Source of the DNA: Bacteroidota bacterium
Lineage (GTDB): Bacteria; Bacteroidota; Bacteroidia; Bacteroidales; WCHB1-69
Direction: 5' to 3'
DNA length: 63,466 bases
Assembly: GCA_022708105.1 (NCBI GenBank)
Contig: JAKIZI010000008.1
Span: 1-63,466, forward strand
Shown piece after piece: positions 20,495 through 29,605 of the stretch. The translations under genes and the position numbers were made by a program. Below the pieces are notes generated by a model. It saw nothing but the letters and a program-made list of their open reading frames with translations. It was not told the DNA's origin and ran no database searches. Each line of letters starts with the position of its first letter. The stretch's first letter is position 1.

Positions 20495-22137
20495 ATGAAA
20501 TCTTACATTAGTTCAATTTTGTTGCTTTGCATCCTATTGTTTTCATTTAATTCCAATGCACAAATTTCTCTTACACATACCTTTTCCGAATCCCCAATGC
20601 CATATCCAATTGGTATCATTGATACTTCTCATGGAGTTCAAACCGGACGGCTATTTCGAAGTGGGATTTCTACGACCTGCTCAAATCATTATGCTCCATC
20701 TATATATGTGACGAATCCCATGGTTTACGAATCCTATACGTTTATTGCCCTTTATGACGGATGTATCAATATTTCTGTTACAGATCAGCAAACTCAAATC
20801 TATATGGTTCTTTATAAAAACCGTTTTAATCCATCTGATATTTTGGAAAATTACATTGCGGAACAAGGTTCCAGCGGGCCGGTAGACTTTGGAGCAGACA
20901 GTATCACTCAAGGTGACACCCTGGTGCTTGTCATTAGCCAAGTTTCTACTCCTTATAACAACCTTTATTCCTTATTCATTGACAATATTCAAACCTATTT
21001 CCCTACCATATCAACCATTACCTCTCCCCCAACCATCTGCCCCGGAGAAGCACTTAAACTCACCGAACCAACGATAACTCCTAACCTTATTCTTCAAGAT
21101 AACGGATGGGAAATCTCCGCCGACGAACAATTTACCAATCCCATTCCGTATGTAGGACAAACTTTAGACGATTCATATTATAATTACTATGTTCGTTTTT
21201 GGGTAACATATTCGAACAGATTTTTTTACAGTAACGCTGTGCCCATTAATATGAATTTTCATACGAGTCGTTTAAGAGACGTTTTCTCAAAATTCTTCGA
21301 TGTACAAGACTCTTTAAGTATTATAAATCCGGATTTTGGCAATACTTATAATTGGTTTGTTACTACCAATAAGAATTTGGGTACGTACACATGGTCTTCG
21401 ATCGATAATCATACATCTATACAACCTATTGATATTCCCGATACAGGAAGATACACTTATTTAGTCTATGTTAATCCGGAGACGAATGTCTTGGCTCCGG
21501 AGAACAGAATATCGAAATTTCTCCTTGCGGTTCTAACTACGGAATTTCTTTCTATGCAACCGATAACGAAGGAAATCAATATACCACAAAATCATACGGA
21601 CGCCTTTGCTGGATGACACAAAATCTTCGTTCCACACTCTATTCGGACGGGACTGAAATACCGACAGCTATTGGTTACTCCTCTCAACTATACCCGGATG
21701 TGCAGGCAAATATAAGTATGTACGGAAGACTTTACGATTGGTATTCCGCACTCCATATTCCGGTTGGCGGTTCCTATGATCCCGATGAAGAAGAAATACA
21801 GGGAGCTTGCCCCGAAGGATGGCACATTCCTACCATGGAAGAATTTAATACGATTTCTAGCCAATATAATGTTTCTGAACTCAGAAGCAATTACGATTGG
21901 ATTGACGGTGCAGGAAACAATAATAGTGAATTCAATATTTTACCGGCAGGATATTACTCAAATGGTCTTTTTTATAACCTAAAAGGCAATAGTTACTTTA
22001 TTACCCTTTCTGAAACCGATGAAACCAGAATCTCCGTGCCGTGTATTCATTACAATTGTCCTGATATTTTGCTGCAACAAGTCGAAAAAACGAATGCATT
22101 CAGCATCCGTTGTGTCCGGACAAGAAGAGATCATTAA
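20495..22137 (+). pseudogene. FISUMP-domain exported protein, interrupted by a frameshift near 21480-21520
   Basis: One gene read in two frames. The 5' part (20495-21616 frame, 373 residues) has a signal peptide (MKSYISSILLLCILLFSFNS) and Ig-like/PKD-like extracellular segments. After about 21510 its frame loses sense. The second frame, open to 22137, carries a complete Fibrobacter-succinogenes-major-paralogous (FISUMP) domain: SPCGSNYGISFYATDNEGNQ at 21520-21579, then YGRLCWMTQNLR, YGRLYDWYSALH, GACPEGWHIPTMEEFN, FNILPAGYY and AFSIRCVRTRRDH. The domain starts well upstream of the ATG at 21613, so that ATG (overlapping the first frame's TGA) is not a natural gene start. A -1 or +2 change at 21480-21520 would restore one ~547-residue surface protein. 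It may be a true mutation or an assembly error. Confidence 0.8.
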
Positions 22138-22148
22138 TTTCTATTGAA

Positions 22149-23666
22149 CTAACGTTTTTGTTGCAAATAAAACGCATCCAATTCTTCCAATATATCTTGA
22201 GGATTAGTCAGTGGCGCATTTTTACCGTTCAAGGTATAATCCAATAATTGTGATTTTTTCAGTTGTTCTACAATAGGTAATTTCGAACGAAAGGTTGTCT
22301 CAATATGCTTCCCTTTTTCATCAACAATAATTACTTTCGGAAAGAAAACCCCTTTCCGACCTATAAAGCGATTCATAATCTCCATCGCGTCTTCGAATTC
22401 ATCTTGAGTAGCTCGTCCCAAAGACTCATACCGATAGATCTTTTTTCCGTCCCAAGTAGATACCAAAGCAAAACTTTCCGATATTTTTTCATCAATGGAT
22501 GCTTCCAGATTTAAGGTATCGTGTCCGGATGGCATCAACAACACTTTTCCTCCGCCCCCTTCAATGTTGGCAGCATACTTAGGCATCGTAATGCCGGAAA
22601 TCCAACCTTGCAGATGTTTCATATATATCTTCCCCACTTGCACAGGTGTTATAAAATGTACAATTCCTTTTTCTTTATGACACTGCAATAAATAATAGGG
22701 ATGAACCCCCACCCACATCATCCTCCTGAATGTCTCTGCTAAAGTCTTATAATAATCATTAACATGGTTCAATAAAACTGTTTGATTTCGAATTGTAAAT
22801 CCTTTTTTGCGTATTTTTTCGACTGCTGATGCAAATTCGGCTGTAATTTCTTGATAATGATTAACATGGGTCATAAAATACACATATTTGGGACATCCTG
22901 TCGCGTAGCGATTCGCCGATGAATTAATCAAATCCAATAGTTCATCCGTAACCGCCATCGGCAATACAACCGGGACTCGTGTAGCAATTCGAATAACTCG
23001 CAAATGAGGTATTTTGCTTAACTCTTCTAGAATATATTGCAATCTTGAACGACTGACCATCAAGGCATCGCCGCCCGTAACCAAAACCTCATCAATATTT
23101 TCATTATAATTTATGTAAAATAGTCCTTTATTAATTTCTTCGCGGTTCACTTCCGTAGTACAATCAAGCGATTTAGCCCGCTGACAATGAACGCAATAGG
23201 AAGCACAGCTTGTATTTTCTGCAACAAACAAGGCCACCCGATTGGGATAACGTTGGTATGCAGCTCCGAAGGAACGACTACCCTCATCCATAGCGCCCTC
23301 TTTTCCTGTATTCGGGAATAATAAATTGGCCGGTGTCGGCACGGATTGCCAAAAAATCGGATCAAGTCGTTTTCGCTCCTTCTCTCCCGGCAGCATCTTC
23401 GGATGAAAAGGGTCTTCCTGCATTAATGACGCATAATAAGGGGTTATTCTCAACGCCTCTTTCCCTTCACTCGCCATAACCTGAAGCGTCCGCTCAATCT
23501 CTTCTTGCTGAAAAGGGGTTAATTGAATTACCTGTTTTAATTGCGCAACTGTCGTTATTCTGTTTCGCAACTGCCATTGCGGATCATTCCACTGCTCCGC
23601 CGTTACATTTTTCCACAGTTGAATTGTTCTGTAATCTCTCGATTGATAATAAATATTCATCTTCAT
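22149..23666 (-). CDS. KamA-family radical SAM protein (lysine 2,3-aminomutase-like)
   Basis: Radical SAM and PLP-type enzyme family whose best-known member converts lysine to beta-lysine. Of 505 residues, the cluster motif CxxxCxxC is C154, C158, C161 (NTSCASYCVHCQR). ALFVAENTSCASYCVHCQR, EVLVTGGDALMVS and the late INMLEAS-like region (GHDTLNLEASIDEKIS) mark the TIM barrel. A C-terminal extension (~430-505) lies beyond the usual aminomutase core (~415 residues). No kamDE, kal or other lysine-fermentation genes adjoin it, so the substrate is open. The message begins at a -7 element at 23782-23789 and carries a ~110-base leader predicted to fold into a three-way junction (23700-23768). Confidence 0.85.
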   Translation of the reverse strand: MKMNIYYQSRDYRTIQLWKNVTAEQWNDPQWQLRNRITTVAQLKQVIQLTPFQQEEIERTLQVMASEGKEALRITPYYASLMQEDPFHPKMLPGEKERKRLDPIFWQSVPTPANLLFPNTGKEGAMDEGSRSFGAAYQRYPNRVALFVAENTSCASYCVHCQRAKSLDCTTEVNREEINKGLFYINYNENIDEVLVTGGDALMVSRSRLQYILEELSKIPHLRVIRIATRVPVVLPMAVTDELLDLINSSANRYATGCPKYVYFMTHVNHYQEITAEFASAVEKIRKKGFTIRNQTVLLNHVNDYYKTLAETFRRMMWVGVHPYYLLQCHKEKGIVHFITPVQVGKIYMKHLQGWISGITMPKYAANIEGGGGKVLLMPSGHDTLNLEASIDEKISESFALVSTWDGKKIYRYESLGRATQDEFEDAMEIMNRFIGRKGVFFPKVIIVDEKGKHIETTFRSKLPIVEQLKKSQLLDYTLNGKNAPLTNPQDILEELDAFYLQQKR

Positions 23667-23699
23667 TTGAGTTGAGTTTTAAAAGTAAATAAAGTTATA

Positions 23700-23768
23700 T
23701 GATTCTTAGCGCAACTCCTCAAATAAGAGGAAATACATAAGACTTTAACATAAAAAGTCTATGAATCA
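23700..23768 (-). ncRNA. Candidate structured 5' leader (three-way junction) of the KamA-family gene
   Basis: On the transcribed (minus) strand three helices nest: an outer 6-bp helix TGATTC (23763-23768) with GAATCA (23700-23705); a 7-bp helix AGACTTT with AAAGTCT (23754-23760 with 23740-23746) closed by a 7-nt loop; and a 5-bp helix TCCTC with GAGGA (23727-23731 with 23716-23720) closed by a 6-nt loop. The outer helix begins about 7 bases after the inferred transcription start and the junction ends 34 bases before the ATG. It does not show the conserved loop bases of purine or other riboswitches I know. Confidence 0.45.
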
Positions 23769-23781
23769 ATGTTTATCAATA

Positions 23782-23789
23782 CAAAGATA
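23782..23789 (-). promoter_or_regulatory. -7 promoter element (TATCTTTG) of the KamA-family gene
   Basis: Leftward TAnnTTTG match; transcription would start near 23775, just ahead of the structured leader. Confidence 0.6.
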
Positions 23790-23890
23790 GCATTTTTTTT
23801 TTAATTTAAAGAAAAAAAGTCTTTCTTTTTATTTTTTTATTCAAATAACCGCTTTTACAAGTGCTTCGTATTTAATTGAATACAATAGGA

Positions 23891-23928
23891 AGAAAAAAAA
23901 TTGCTTCGTACCCAAAGATACAAAGCAA
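23891..23928 (-). terminator. Rho-independent terminator after thrS
   Basis: Reading leftward, TTGCTT and GTA pair with TAC and AAGCAA around one mismatch (plus-strand 23901-23910 with 23919-23928), 8-nt loop, followed by eight T (23893-23900). It lies 34 bases past the thrS stop. Confidence 0.88.
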
Positions 23929-23961
23929 TTAACTTAAACTTAAATTATGAAAACAATCAGC

Positions 23962-25896
23962 TTAGTTCAACTCCTGTTTGATTTTTTGCTGAAGCAGGGA
24001 AACAAATCCGTCCACGCTCATACTGCCTAAATCTCCAACTCCGTGTTCGCGAACAGATATCATGTTTGATTCCTCTTCTTTTTCCCCCACAATAAGCATA
24101 AACGGAATTTTACTTATCTCTGCATCCCTGATTTTACGACCGGCCTTTTCACTGCGTTCGTCAATCAGCGTTCTCACCTCTTGTTCTTCAAGGAGGGCTT
24201 TAACTTTGAGCGCATATTCCTGATATTTTTCACTAATCGGCAATATAATGACCTGGTCGGGGGTTAACCACAAGGGAAATTCTCCGGCAGTATGTTCAAG
24301 TAATACAGCAACAAATCGTTCCATAGAACCGAACGGAGCACGGTGAATCATCACCGGACGCAACTTCTGCTGGTCGGGACTTACATACTCAAGTTCAAAA
24401 CGTTCCGGCAAGTTATAATCCACCTGAACCGTTCCCAATTGCCATTTTCTACCGATAGCATCCTTCACCATGAAGTCCAGTTTAGGGCCATAAAAGGCAG
24501 CTTCGCCCTTCACCACGGTCGTATTGAGTCCTCGCTCTGCGGCGGCTTCAATAATAGCCGCTTCCGCTTTCATCCAATTTTCATCCGAGCCGATATATTT
24601 TTCTTTATTGTCGGGATCTCTCAACGAAACCTGTGCAATAAAATCTTTAAAATCCAATACTTTGAATATGTATAAGATAATGTCGATCACTTTACAAAAC
24701 TCCTCTTTCAACTGATCGGGGGTACAGAAAATATGAGCATCATCTTGCGTAAACCCGCGAACTCTCGTCAATCCGTGTAATTCACCGCTTTGCTCATAGC
24801 GATACACTGTTCCGAACTCAGCCAATCTCAACGGCAAATCTCGGTATGAACGGGGTTTTGACGCATAAATCTCACAATGATGCGGGCAATTCATCGGTTT
24901 CAGGAAAAACTCTTCGCCTTCCTGAGGGGTCGTGATGGGACGGAAGGAATCTGCACCGTATTTTTGGTAATGACCGGAAGTTTTATACAACTCAACATTT
25001 CCGATATGAGGACACATTACTTGCTGATATCCATATTGTTTTTGCACTTTTTTCAGGAAATTTTCCAAACGTTCTCTCAAAGCCGTGCCTTTAGGCAGCC
25101 AAATTGGCAAACCGGCACCCACTTTTTGCGAAAAGGTAAAGAGTTCCATCTCTTTTCCCAATTTGCGGTGGTCTCTTTTTTTGGCTTCTTCCAATAACGT
25201 CAGATATTCGTCCAGTTCTTTCTTCTTGGGAAATGTAATCCCATAAATACGAGTCAATTGTTTGCGTTTTTCGTCGCCACGCCAATAAGCTCCGGCGGTA
25301 TTCAGCAGTTTCACCGCTTTAATGGGGGCCGTGTCAAAGAGGTGTGGTCCGCGGCACAAATCCACGAAGTGCCCACTTTCGTAAAATGTAATGGTTCCAT
25401 CTTCCAAATCACGAATCAGCTCTATTTTATATTCATCTCCTTTTTGGGTAAAATAGTCCAGTGCCTCTTTTTTAGAAACTTCTCTTTTTACCAGTTTCGG
25501 TCTTTGCGCGATAATTTCCTGCATTTTAGCTTCAATTGCGGGGAAATCATCCGAAGAAATAGTATAATTCATAAAATCGATATCGTAGTAAAAACCGTTT
25601 TCGATGGCGGGGCCGATTCCGAACTTAACCCCGGGATAGAGTTGTTCAATTGCTGCTGCCATGATGTGTGCCGAAGTGTGCCAAAAGACATCTTTTCCAT
25701 CGGTATCGTTCCATGTGTAAAGCACCAAAGAGGTATTTTCGGTGATGGGTGTAGCTAAACCGACAACATGGTCGCCTAATTGGGCAGCCAACACATTACG
25801 TGCTAATCCTTCGCTAATGCTAACTGCCACTTCGTATGGAGTCGTCCCTTTCGGAAATTCTTTAATTGAGCCGTCCGGCAATGTAATTTGAATCAT
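23962..25896 (-). CDS. thrS: Threonyl-tRNA synthetase
   Basis: Charges tRNA-Thr with threonine in the cytoplasm. The 644-residue protein has all domains: TGS (~1-62, [20 protein letters not shown]), the editing domain with [16 protein letters not shown] and [12 protein letters not shown], the class II core with the zinc Cys in [10 protein letters not shown], motif 2 ([20 protein letters not shown]), motif 3 ([20 protein letters not shown]) and the anticodon-binding domain (~540-644). A promoter element lies at 25933-25940 and a terminator at 23891-23928, so it is monocistronic. No T-box is expected in this phylum and none is seen. Confidence 0.98.
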   Translation of the reverse strand: MIQITLPDGSIKEFPKGTTPYEVAVSISEGLARNVLAAQLGDHVVGLATPITENTSLVLYTWNDTDGKDVFWHTSAHIMAAAIEQLYPGVKFGIGPAIENGFYYDIDFMNYTISSDDFPAIEAKMQEIIAQRPKLVKREVSKKEALDYFTQKGDEYKIELIRDLEDGTITFYESGHFVDLCRGPHLFDTAPIKAVKLLNTAGAYWRGDEKRKQLTRIYGITFPKKKELDEYLTLLEEAKKRDHRKLGKEMELFTFSQKVGAGLPIWLPKGTALRERLENFLKKVQKQYGYQQVMCPHIGNVELYKTSGHYQKYGADSFRPITTPQEGEEFFLKPMNCPHHCEIYASKPRSYRDLPLRLAEFGTVYRYEQSGELHGLTRVRGFTQDDAHIFCTPDQLKEEFCKVIDIILYIFKVLDFKDFIAQVSLRDPDNKEKYIGSDENWMKAEAAIIEAAAERGLNTTVVKGEAAFYGPKLDFMVKDAIGRKWQLGTVQVDYNLPERFELEYVSPDQQKLRPVMIHRAPFGSMERFVAVLLEHTAGEFPLWLTPDQVIILPISEKYQEYALKVKALLEEQEVRTLIDERSEKAGRKIRDAEISKIPFMLIVGEKEEESNMISVREHGVGDLGSMSVDGFVSLLQQKIKQELN

Positions 25897-25932
25897 AATG
25901 CAACTTAATTTTATTGTAACTTATAGAAAGTG

Positions 25933-25940
25933 CAAAAATA
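25933..25940 (-). promoter_or_regulatory. -7 promoter element (TATTTTTG) of thrS
   Basis: Leftward TAnnTTTG match 36 bases upstream of the thrS ATG. Confidence 0.65.
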
Positions 25941-26039
25941 CAAAATTGTTACCAAATATAGACCTTCTATTTTTAGAATAAAATTGGTTTTTTTGCTTTT
26001 ATATCCGAATTGGAATCATGCCACAAAGACAGATAGGTG

Positions 26040-26216
26040 CAAGTTGCGGCGTGAGGGCGCAGGCGGAAAGCCCGCAAGGTCCGGAAGCCGATGTGGACGC
26101 TGCTGCAAAAGAGCGACCGGAGGAAGCTCCTTTTGCAGCTTTGCGTCCACACGGCTGCCGGCCGCGGACTTGGAGCCGGAGACCGGCGGCGAAGCCGACA
26201 CGCCCAAATAAAAAAG
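26040..26216. repeat. GC-rich long-hairpin dispersed repeat, full-length copy
   Basis: About 175 bases far richer in G+C than the surroundings, lying between thrS and rnfB. Nested inverted repeats make one long hairpin: GTCCGG (26079-26084) faces GCCGG and GGAC at 26157-26169; GCCG (26087-26090) with CGGC (26152-26155); TGTGGACGC (26092-26100) with GCGTCCACA (26143-26151), 9 perfect pairs; CTGCAAAAGAGC (26103-26114) with GCTC-C-TTTTGCAG (26126-26138). GGGCG at 26055-26059 can close with CGCCC at 26201-26205. The right end (CGGCGAAGCCGACACGCCCAAATAAAAA core) recurs at 55114-55145 and, inverted and degenerate, at 42181-42216. The spurious open frames here are by-products of the base composition. 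Confidence 0.8.
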
Positions 26217-26270
26217 CACCTCAACTTGATAATTTTTATGATATAATCGTAATTTGTAAATAATATTTTT

Positions 26271-26278
26271 TACTTTTG
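26271..26278 (+). promoter_or_regulatory. -7 promoter element (TACTTTTG) of the rnf operon
   Basis: TAnnTTTG match 30 bases before the rnfB GTG; the only promoter element seen ahead of the six rnf genes. Confidence 0.65.
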
Positions 26279-26308
26279 CATCTTAAAATAAATTAAAAAG
26301 AAGTAGCT

Positions 26309-27172
26309 GTGACCGGAAATATCATTATTGATGCTGCACTTATTTTAGGCTTAATCGGACTAACGGCAGCGATTGTCCTCTATTTTGTTTCACAAGCATT
26401 TAGAGTTATTGAAGACCCTTTAATTGATGAAATTGCAAACAAACTACCCGGAGCCAATTGCGGAGGTTGTGGTTATGCCGGATGTCGAAATCTTGCAGAA
26501 GTCATCGTAAAAAACCGTACTACCGAAGGAGCTATTTGTCCGGTAGGGGGAAATGCTTTAGCCAAAGAGATTTCCGCTATGTTAGGGGTAACTGCGGTAG
26601 AAGCAGAACCCAAAATTGCAGTTGTCCGCTGTAACGGAACCTGCGACAACGCACCTGCAAAAGTATTTTACGACTCTGCCCTCACCTGTACGTTCGCCCA
26701 TTCGCTCTTTGCCGGCGAAAGTGCTTGTCCTTTCGGTTGTTTAGGGTGTGGTGATTGTGTTGCCGCATGCCGTTTTGATGCGATTCACCTTGATCCGATT
26801 ACGAAATTGCCGGTGGTGGATGAAGAAAAGTGTGTTGCCTGCGGCGCTTGTGCTAAAAGTTGCCCAAGAAATATCATTGAGATGCGTAATAAAGGCAAAG
26901 GAGGAAAACGAGTTTTTGTGAGTTGTATGAATAAAGAAAAAGGCGCATTGGCAAAGAAGAATTGTGCGGTTGCGTGTATCGGTTGCGGAAAATGCGTCAA
27001 AGTGTGTCCGTTTGAGGCCATCACGATTACCAACGATTTGGCATATATTGACTTTGAAAAATGCAAATTATGTAAGAAGTGTGTTCCCGAATGTCCGACA
27101 AATGCCATTCATGCTGTCAACTTTCCGGCACCCAAAGCAGAACCCAACGTCGTTGTGACCATAGAAGAATGA
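26309..27172 (+). CDS. rnfB: Rnf complex subunit B (iron-sulfur electron-transfer subunit)
   Basis: Accepts electrons from ferredoxin at the cytoplasmic face of the Rnf complex. It starts with GTG (MTGNIIIDAALILGLIGLTA): the one N-terminal membrane helix follows immediately and no ATG fits. Residues ~45-80 bind a 4Fe-4S cluster (C51, C54, C59 in NCGGCGYAGC, C77 in AICPVGG). Further on are four CxxCxxCxxxC ferredoxin-type motifs (CLGCGDCVAACRF, CVACGACAKSCP, CIGCGKCVKVCPF, CKLCKKCVPECPT). The 287-residue length fits Bacteroidetes RnfB. Its TGA overlaps the ATG at 27169. First gene of rnfBCDGEA. Confidence 0.95.
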   Translation: MTGNIIIDAALILGLIGLTAAIVLYFVSQAFRVIEDPLIDEIANKLPGANCGGCGYAGCRNLAEVIVKNRTTEGAICPVGGNALAKEISAMLGVTAVEAEPKIAVVRCNGTCDNAPAKVFYDSALTCTFAHSLFAGESACPFGCLGCGDCVAACRFDAIHLDPITKLPVVDEEKCVACGACAKSCPRNIIEMRNKGKGGKRVFVSCMNKEKGALAKKNCAVACIGCGKCVKVCPFEAITITNDLAYIDFEKCKLCKKCVPECPTNAIHAVNFPAPKAEPNVVVTIEE

Positions 27173-27183
27173 AATCATCAAAT

Positions 27184-28509
27184 ATGAAAACTTTTACCAT
27201 CGGAGGCATTCATCCCGAAGAGAATAAATTAGCGAAAGAATTTGCCATTGAGTCTTTTCCGCTTCCTAAACAGGCAACCATTTTTTTCACGCAACACCTC
27301 GGTGCTCCGTCCACTCCGATAATCCAAAAAGGAGACAAAGTGAAAGTGGGGCAACTCATTGCAAAAGCAGATGCTTTTATTTGCGCCAACTTACATTCGC
27401 CCGTTTCCGGCACCGTTGCAAAAATTGACATGGTGGCCGACATTACCGGCTATAAGAAGCCAGCTGCCATTATTGATATTGAGGGAGATGAATGGGAAGA
27501 GCATATTGACCAATCGCCTGAACTGAAGAAAGAGATTACACTTTCCAAACAAGAGATCATTGAGCGCATTAAGTCGTGCGGCATTGTAGGTCTTGGCGGA
27601 GCATGTTTTCCCACCCATGTCAAATATATGGTTCCACCGGACAAAAAAGTGGATTATATCATTGTGAATGCGGCGGAGTGCGAACCATACATTACCACAG
27701 ACTATCGGATTATGTTGGAAAAAGCGGAAGCTTGTCTTGTGGGCGTTCAGGCCTTGCTGATTGCATCGGGTGCGCCGGAAGCCATTATCGGCATCGAAGC
27801 CAATAAACCGGACGCTTATGAGCATATAAGCCAATTAGCGACTGAATATACCAATATCAAAGTGGTAAAACTGAAAACAAAATATCCGCAAGGTGCGGAA
27901 AAACAGTTAATAAAAGCGCTGACCGGTCGGGAAGTGCCCAATGGAAAACTCCCTATCGAAGTGGGCTGTATTGTCAACAATATTACCACTACGCATGCCA
28001 TTTATGAAGCGGTTCAAAAGAACAAGCCGCTTATTGAAACGTACACTACTATTTCCGGAAAAAGATTATCGGGAGCGAAAAACTTCAAAATTCGTCTTGG
28101 CACTCCGATTGAAGATATCCTTTCTACAGTTGGGATTCCGGAAAATACGGGAAAAATCATCAGCGGAGGACCGATGATGGGAAAAGCTATTGCTCAGGTG
28201 AACTCCTATTTTGTTAAAGGGATGTCCAGTATTCTTTTTATTGACGAAGAAGAGAGCAAACGGGAAAATGCATTGGCGTGTTTGCGATGCGGTAAATGTG
28301 TCTTTGCCTGTCCGATGGGACTTGAGCCTTATTTGCTTCATTTTCTTGTTGAAAACTCACGTTTCGAGGAATGTGAAAAGAATGGAATTATGAATTGCAT
28401 CGAATGCGGGTCATGCCAATACGGATGTCCTTCGTGCAGACCATTATTGGATATGATAAGAACGGGAAAAATCAAAACAGGAGCTATGATACGTGCTCGA
28501 AAAAATTAA
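27184..28509 (+). CDS. rnfC: Rnf complex subunit C (NADH/FMN and iron-sulfur subunit)
   Basis: Peripheral cytoplasmic subunit that exchanges electrons with NAD. The start at 27184 gives MKTFTIGGIHPEENKLAKEF, the family N-terminus; an in-frame ATG at 27169 overlaps the rnfB stop and would add MKSSN. The 441-residue protein shows the NADH/FMN-binding GLGGACFPTHVKYMVP and NAAECEPYITTDYRIM, SLBB-like middle part, and two C-terminal 4Fe-4S motifs (CLRCGKCVFACPMGLEP and CIECGSCQYGCPSCRPLL). It lacks the long Ala-rich tail of the E. coli homologue RsxC. rnfD follows after 29 bases. Confidence 0.95.
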   Translation: MKTFTIGGIHPEENKLAKEFAIESFPLPKQATIFFTQHLGAPSTPIIQKGDKVKVGQLIAKADAFICANLHSPVSGTVAKIDMVADITGYKKPAAIIDIEGDEWEEHIDQSPELKKEITLSKQEIIERIKSCGIVGLGGACFPTHVKYMVPPDKKVDYIIVNAAECEPYITTDYRIMLEKAEACLVGVQALLIASGAPEAIIGIEANKPDAYEHISQLATEYTNIKVVKLKTKYPQGAEKQLIKALTGREVPNGKLPIEVGCIVNNITTTHAIYEAVQKNKPLIETYTTISGKRLSGAKNFKIRLGTPIEDILSTVGIPENTGKIISGGPMMGKAIAQVNSYFVKGMSSILFIDEEESKRENALACLRCGKCVFACPMGLEPYLLHFLVENSRFEECEKNGIMNCIECGSCQYGCPSCRPLLDMIRTGKIKTGAMIRARKN

Positions 28510-28538
28510 TTGGTATTGATGTTGATAAACGAAACAAT

Positions 28539-29543
28539 ATGAACGAAAAACTATTACAAGTTTCAGGCTCCCCGCACATTCACAGCGGAGAATCGGTTAA
28601 GAAAATCATGTGGTCGGTAGTACTTGCCCTCCTACCCGCTTTTTTGGTTTCTATTTTCTATTTCGGACTGCCGGTGATTATACTCACATTTGTCTCCATT
28701 GCCTCTTGTATTGTTTTTGAATATCTGATTCAAAAATATATGCTCAAGGGGGAAACGACCATTTGGGACGGGTCCGCTGTAATTACGGGAATGTTATTGG
28801 CTTTCAACTTACCGGCGAATCTTCCTTTATGGATGGTTGTTGTTGGAGCGTTGATTGCTATTGGTGTCGGAAAGATGGCTTTTGGGGGATTGGGAAAGAA
28901 TTTATTTAATCCTGCGTTGGTTGCACGTGTTTTTCTGTTGATCTCTTTTCCTGTTCAGATGACGAGCTGGCCTATACCAAAACCCATTTTTAAATTAGGG
29001 GCAGATGTAGTTTCGGGTCCTACGCCGCTTGGGATTCTTAAAGAAGGAGTCAAAAGCGGACAATCGGTAGAGAGCATCATGCACAATTCCGATATGCCCG
29101 GTTATGTGGACATGTTGTTAGGACAGATGGGGGGCAGTTTCGGTGAAATTTCAGCCATTGCGTTGCTCATTGGAGCGATTTTCCTGCTCATTCGCAAAGT
29201 GATTACGTGGCACATTCCGGTATCTTTCTTACTAACGGTATTTCTATTTTCAGGAATTTTCTATCTTGTAGATCCTTCCTACTATGCCAATCCATTTTTC
29301 CATCTTTTAACAGGAGGCGTAATGCTTGGGGCACTGTTTATGGCGACCGATATGGTTACCTCTCCGACTTCTGCGAGCGGCATGCTTATTTTCGGACTCG
29401 GGTGCGGTGTCATCACCATTATCATTCGATTATTCGGGGCCTATCCGGAAGGGGTATCTTTTGCAATTCTGATTATGAATGCACTGGTACCGTTGATCAA
29501 TAAAGGTTTTAAACCCAGAATTTTCGGCAAAATTAAACAATAA
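28539..29543 (+). CDS. rnfD: Rnf complex subunit D (membrane, flavinylated)
   Basis: Polytopic inner-membrane subunit of the ion-translocating core. The start at 28539 gives MNEKLLQVSGSPHIHSGESV, the typical N-terminus; the frame is open further upstream inside rnfC but with no conserved residues. The 334 residues hold about nine membrane helices. The threonine that carries covalent FMN in this family falls in VSGPTPLGIL (T162), where Pro replaces the Ala of the common S/T-G-A-T motif. GLGKNLFNPALVARVF and MATDMVTSPTSASG are other family marks. Confidence 0.94.
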   Translation: MNEKLLQVSGSPHIHSGESVKKIMWSVVLALLPAFLVSIFYFGLPVIILTFVSIASCIVFEYLIQKYMLKGETTIWDGSAVITGMLLAFNLPANLPLWMVVVGALIAIGVGKMAFGGLGKNLFNPALVARVFLLISFPVQMTSWPIPKPIFKLGADVVSGPTPLGILKEGVKSGQSVESIMHNSDMPGYVDMLLGQMGGSFGEISAIALLIGAIFLLIRKVITWHIPVSFLLTVFLFSGIFYLVDPSYYANPFFHLLTGGVMLGALFMATDMVTSPTSASGMLIFGLGCGVITIIIRLFGAYPEGVSFAILIMNALVPLINKGFKPRIFGKIKQ

Positions 29544-29605
29544 GATAACTTGATGTACGGAATAATCTTCCGGAATAACAGATCAATTCACAAATAGTAT
29601 TCACC

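Noticed and set aside
21613..22137. A separate gene starting at ATG 21613
   Set aside because: The FISUMP domain begins about 90 bases upstream in the same frame, so this is the 3' part of a frameshifted gene.
23700..23768. Purine, TPP or lysine riboswitch
   Set aside because: The three-way junction lacks the conserved loop and junction bases of these classes; reported only as a new candidate structure.
26016..26224. Several overlapping short open frames on both strands
   Set aside because: They follow the G+C-rich hairpin repeat, lack promoters and family motifs, and overlap each other on both strands.
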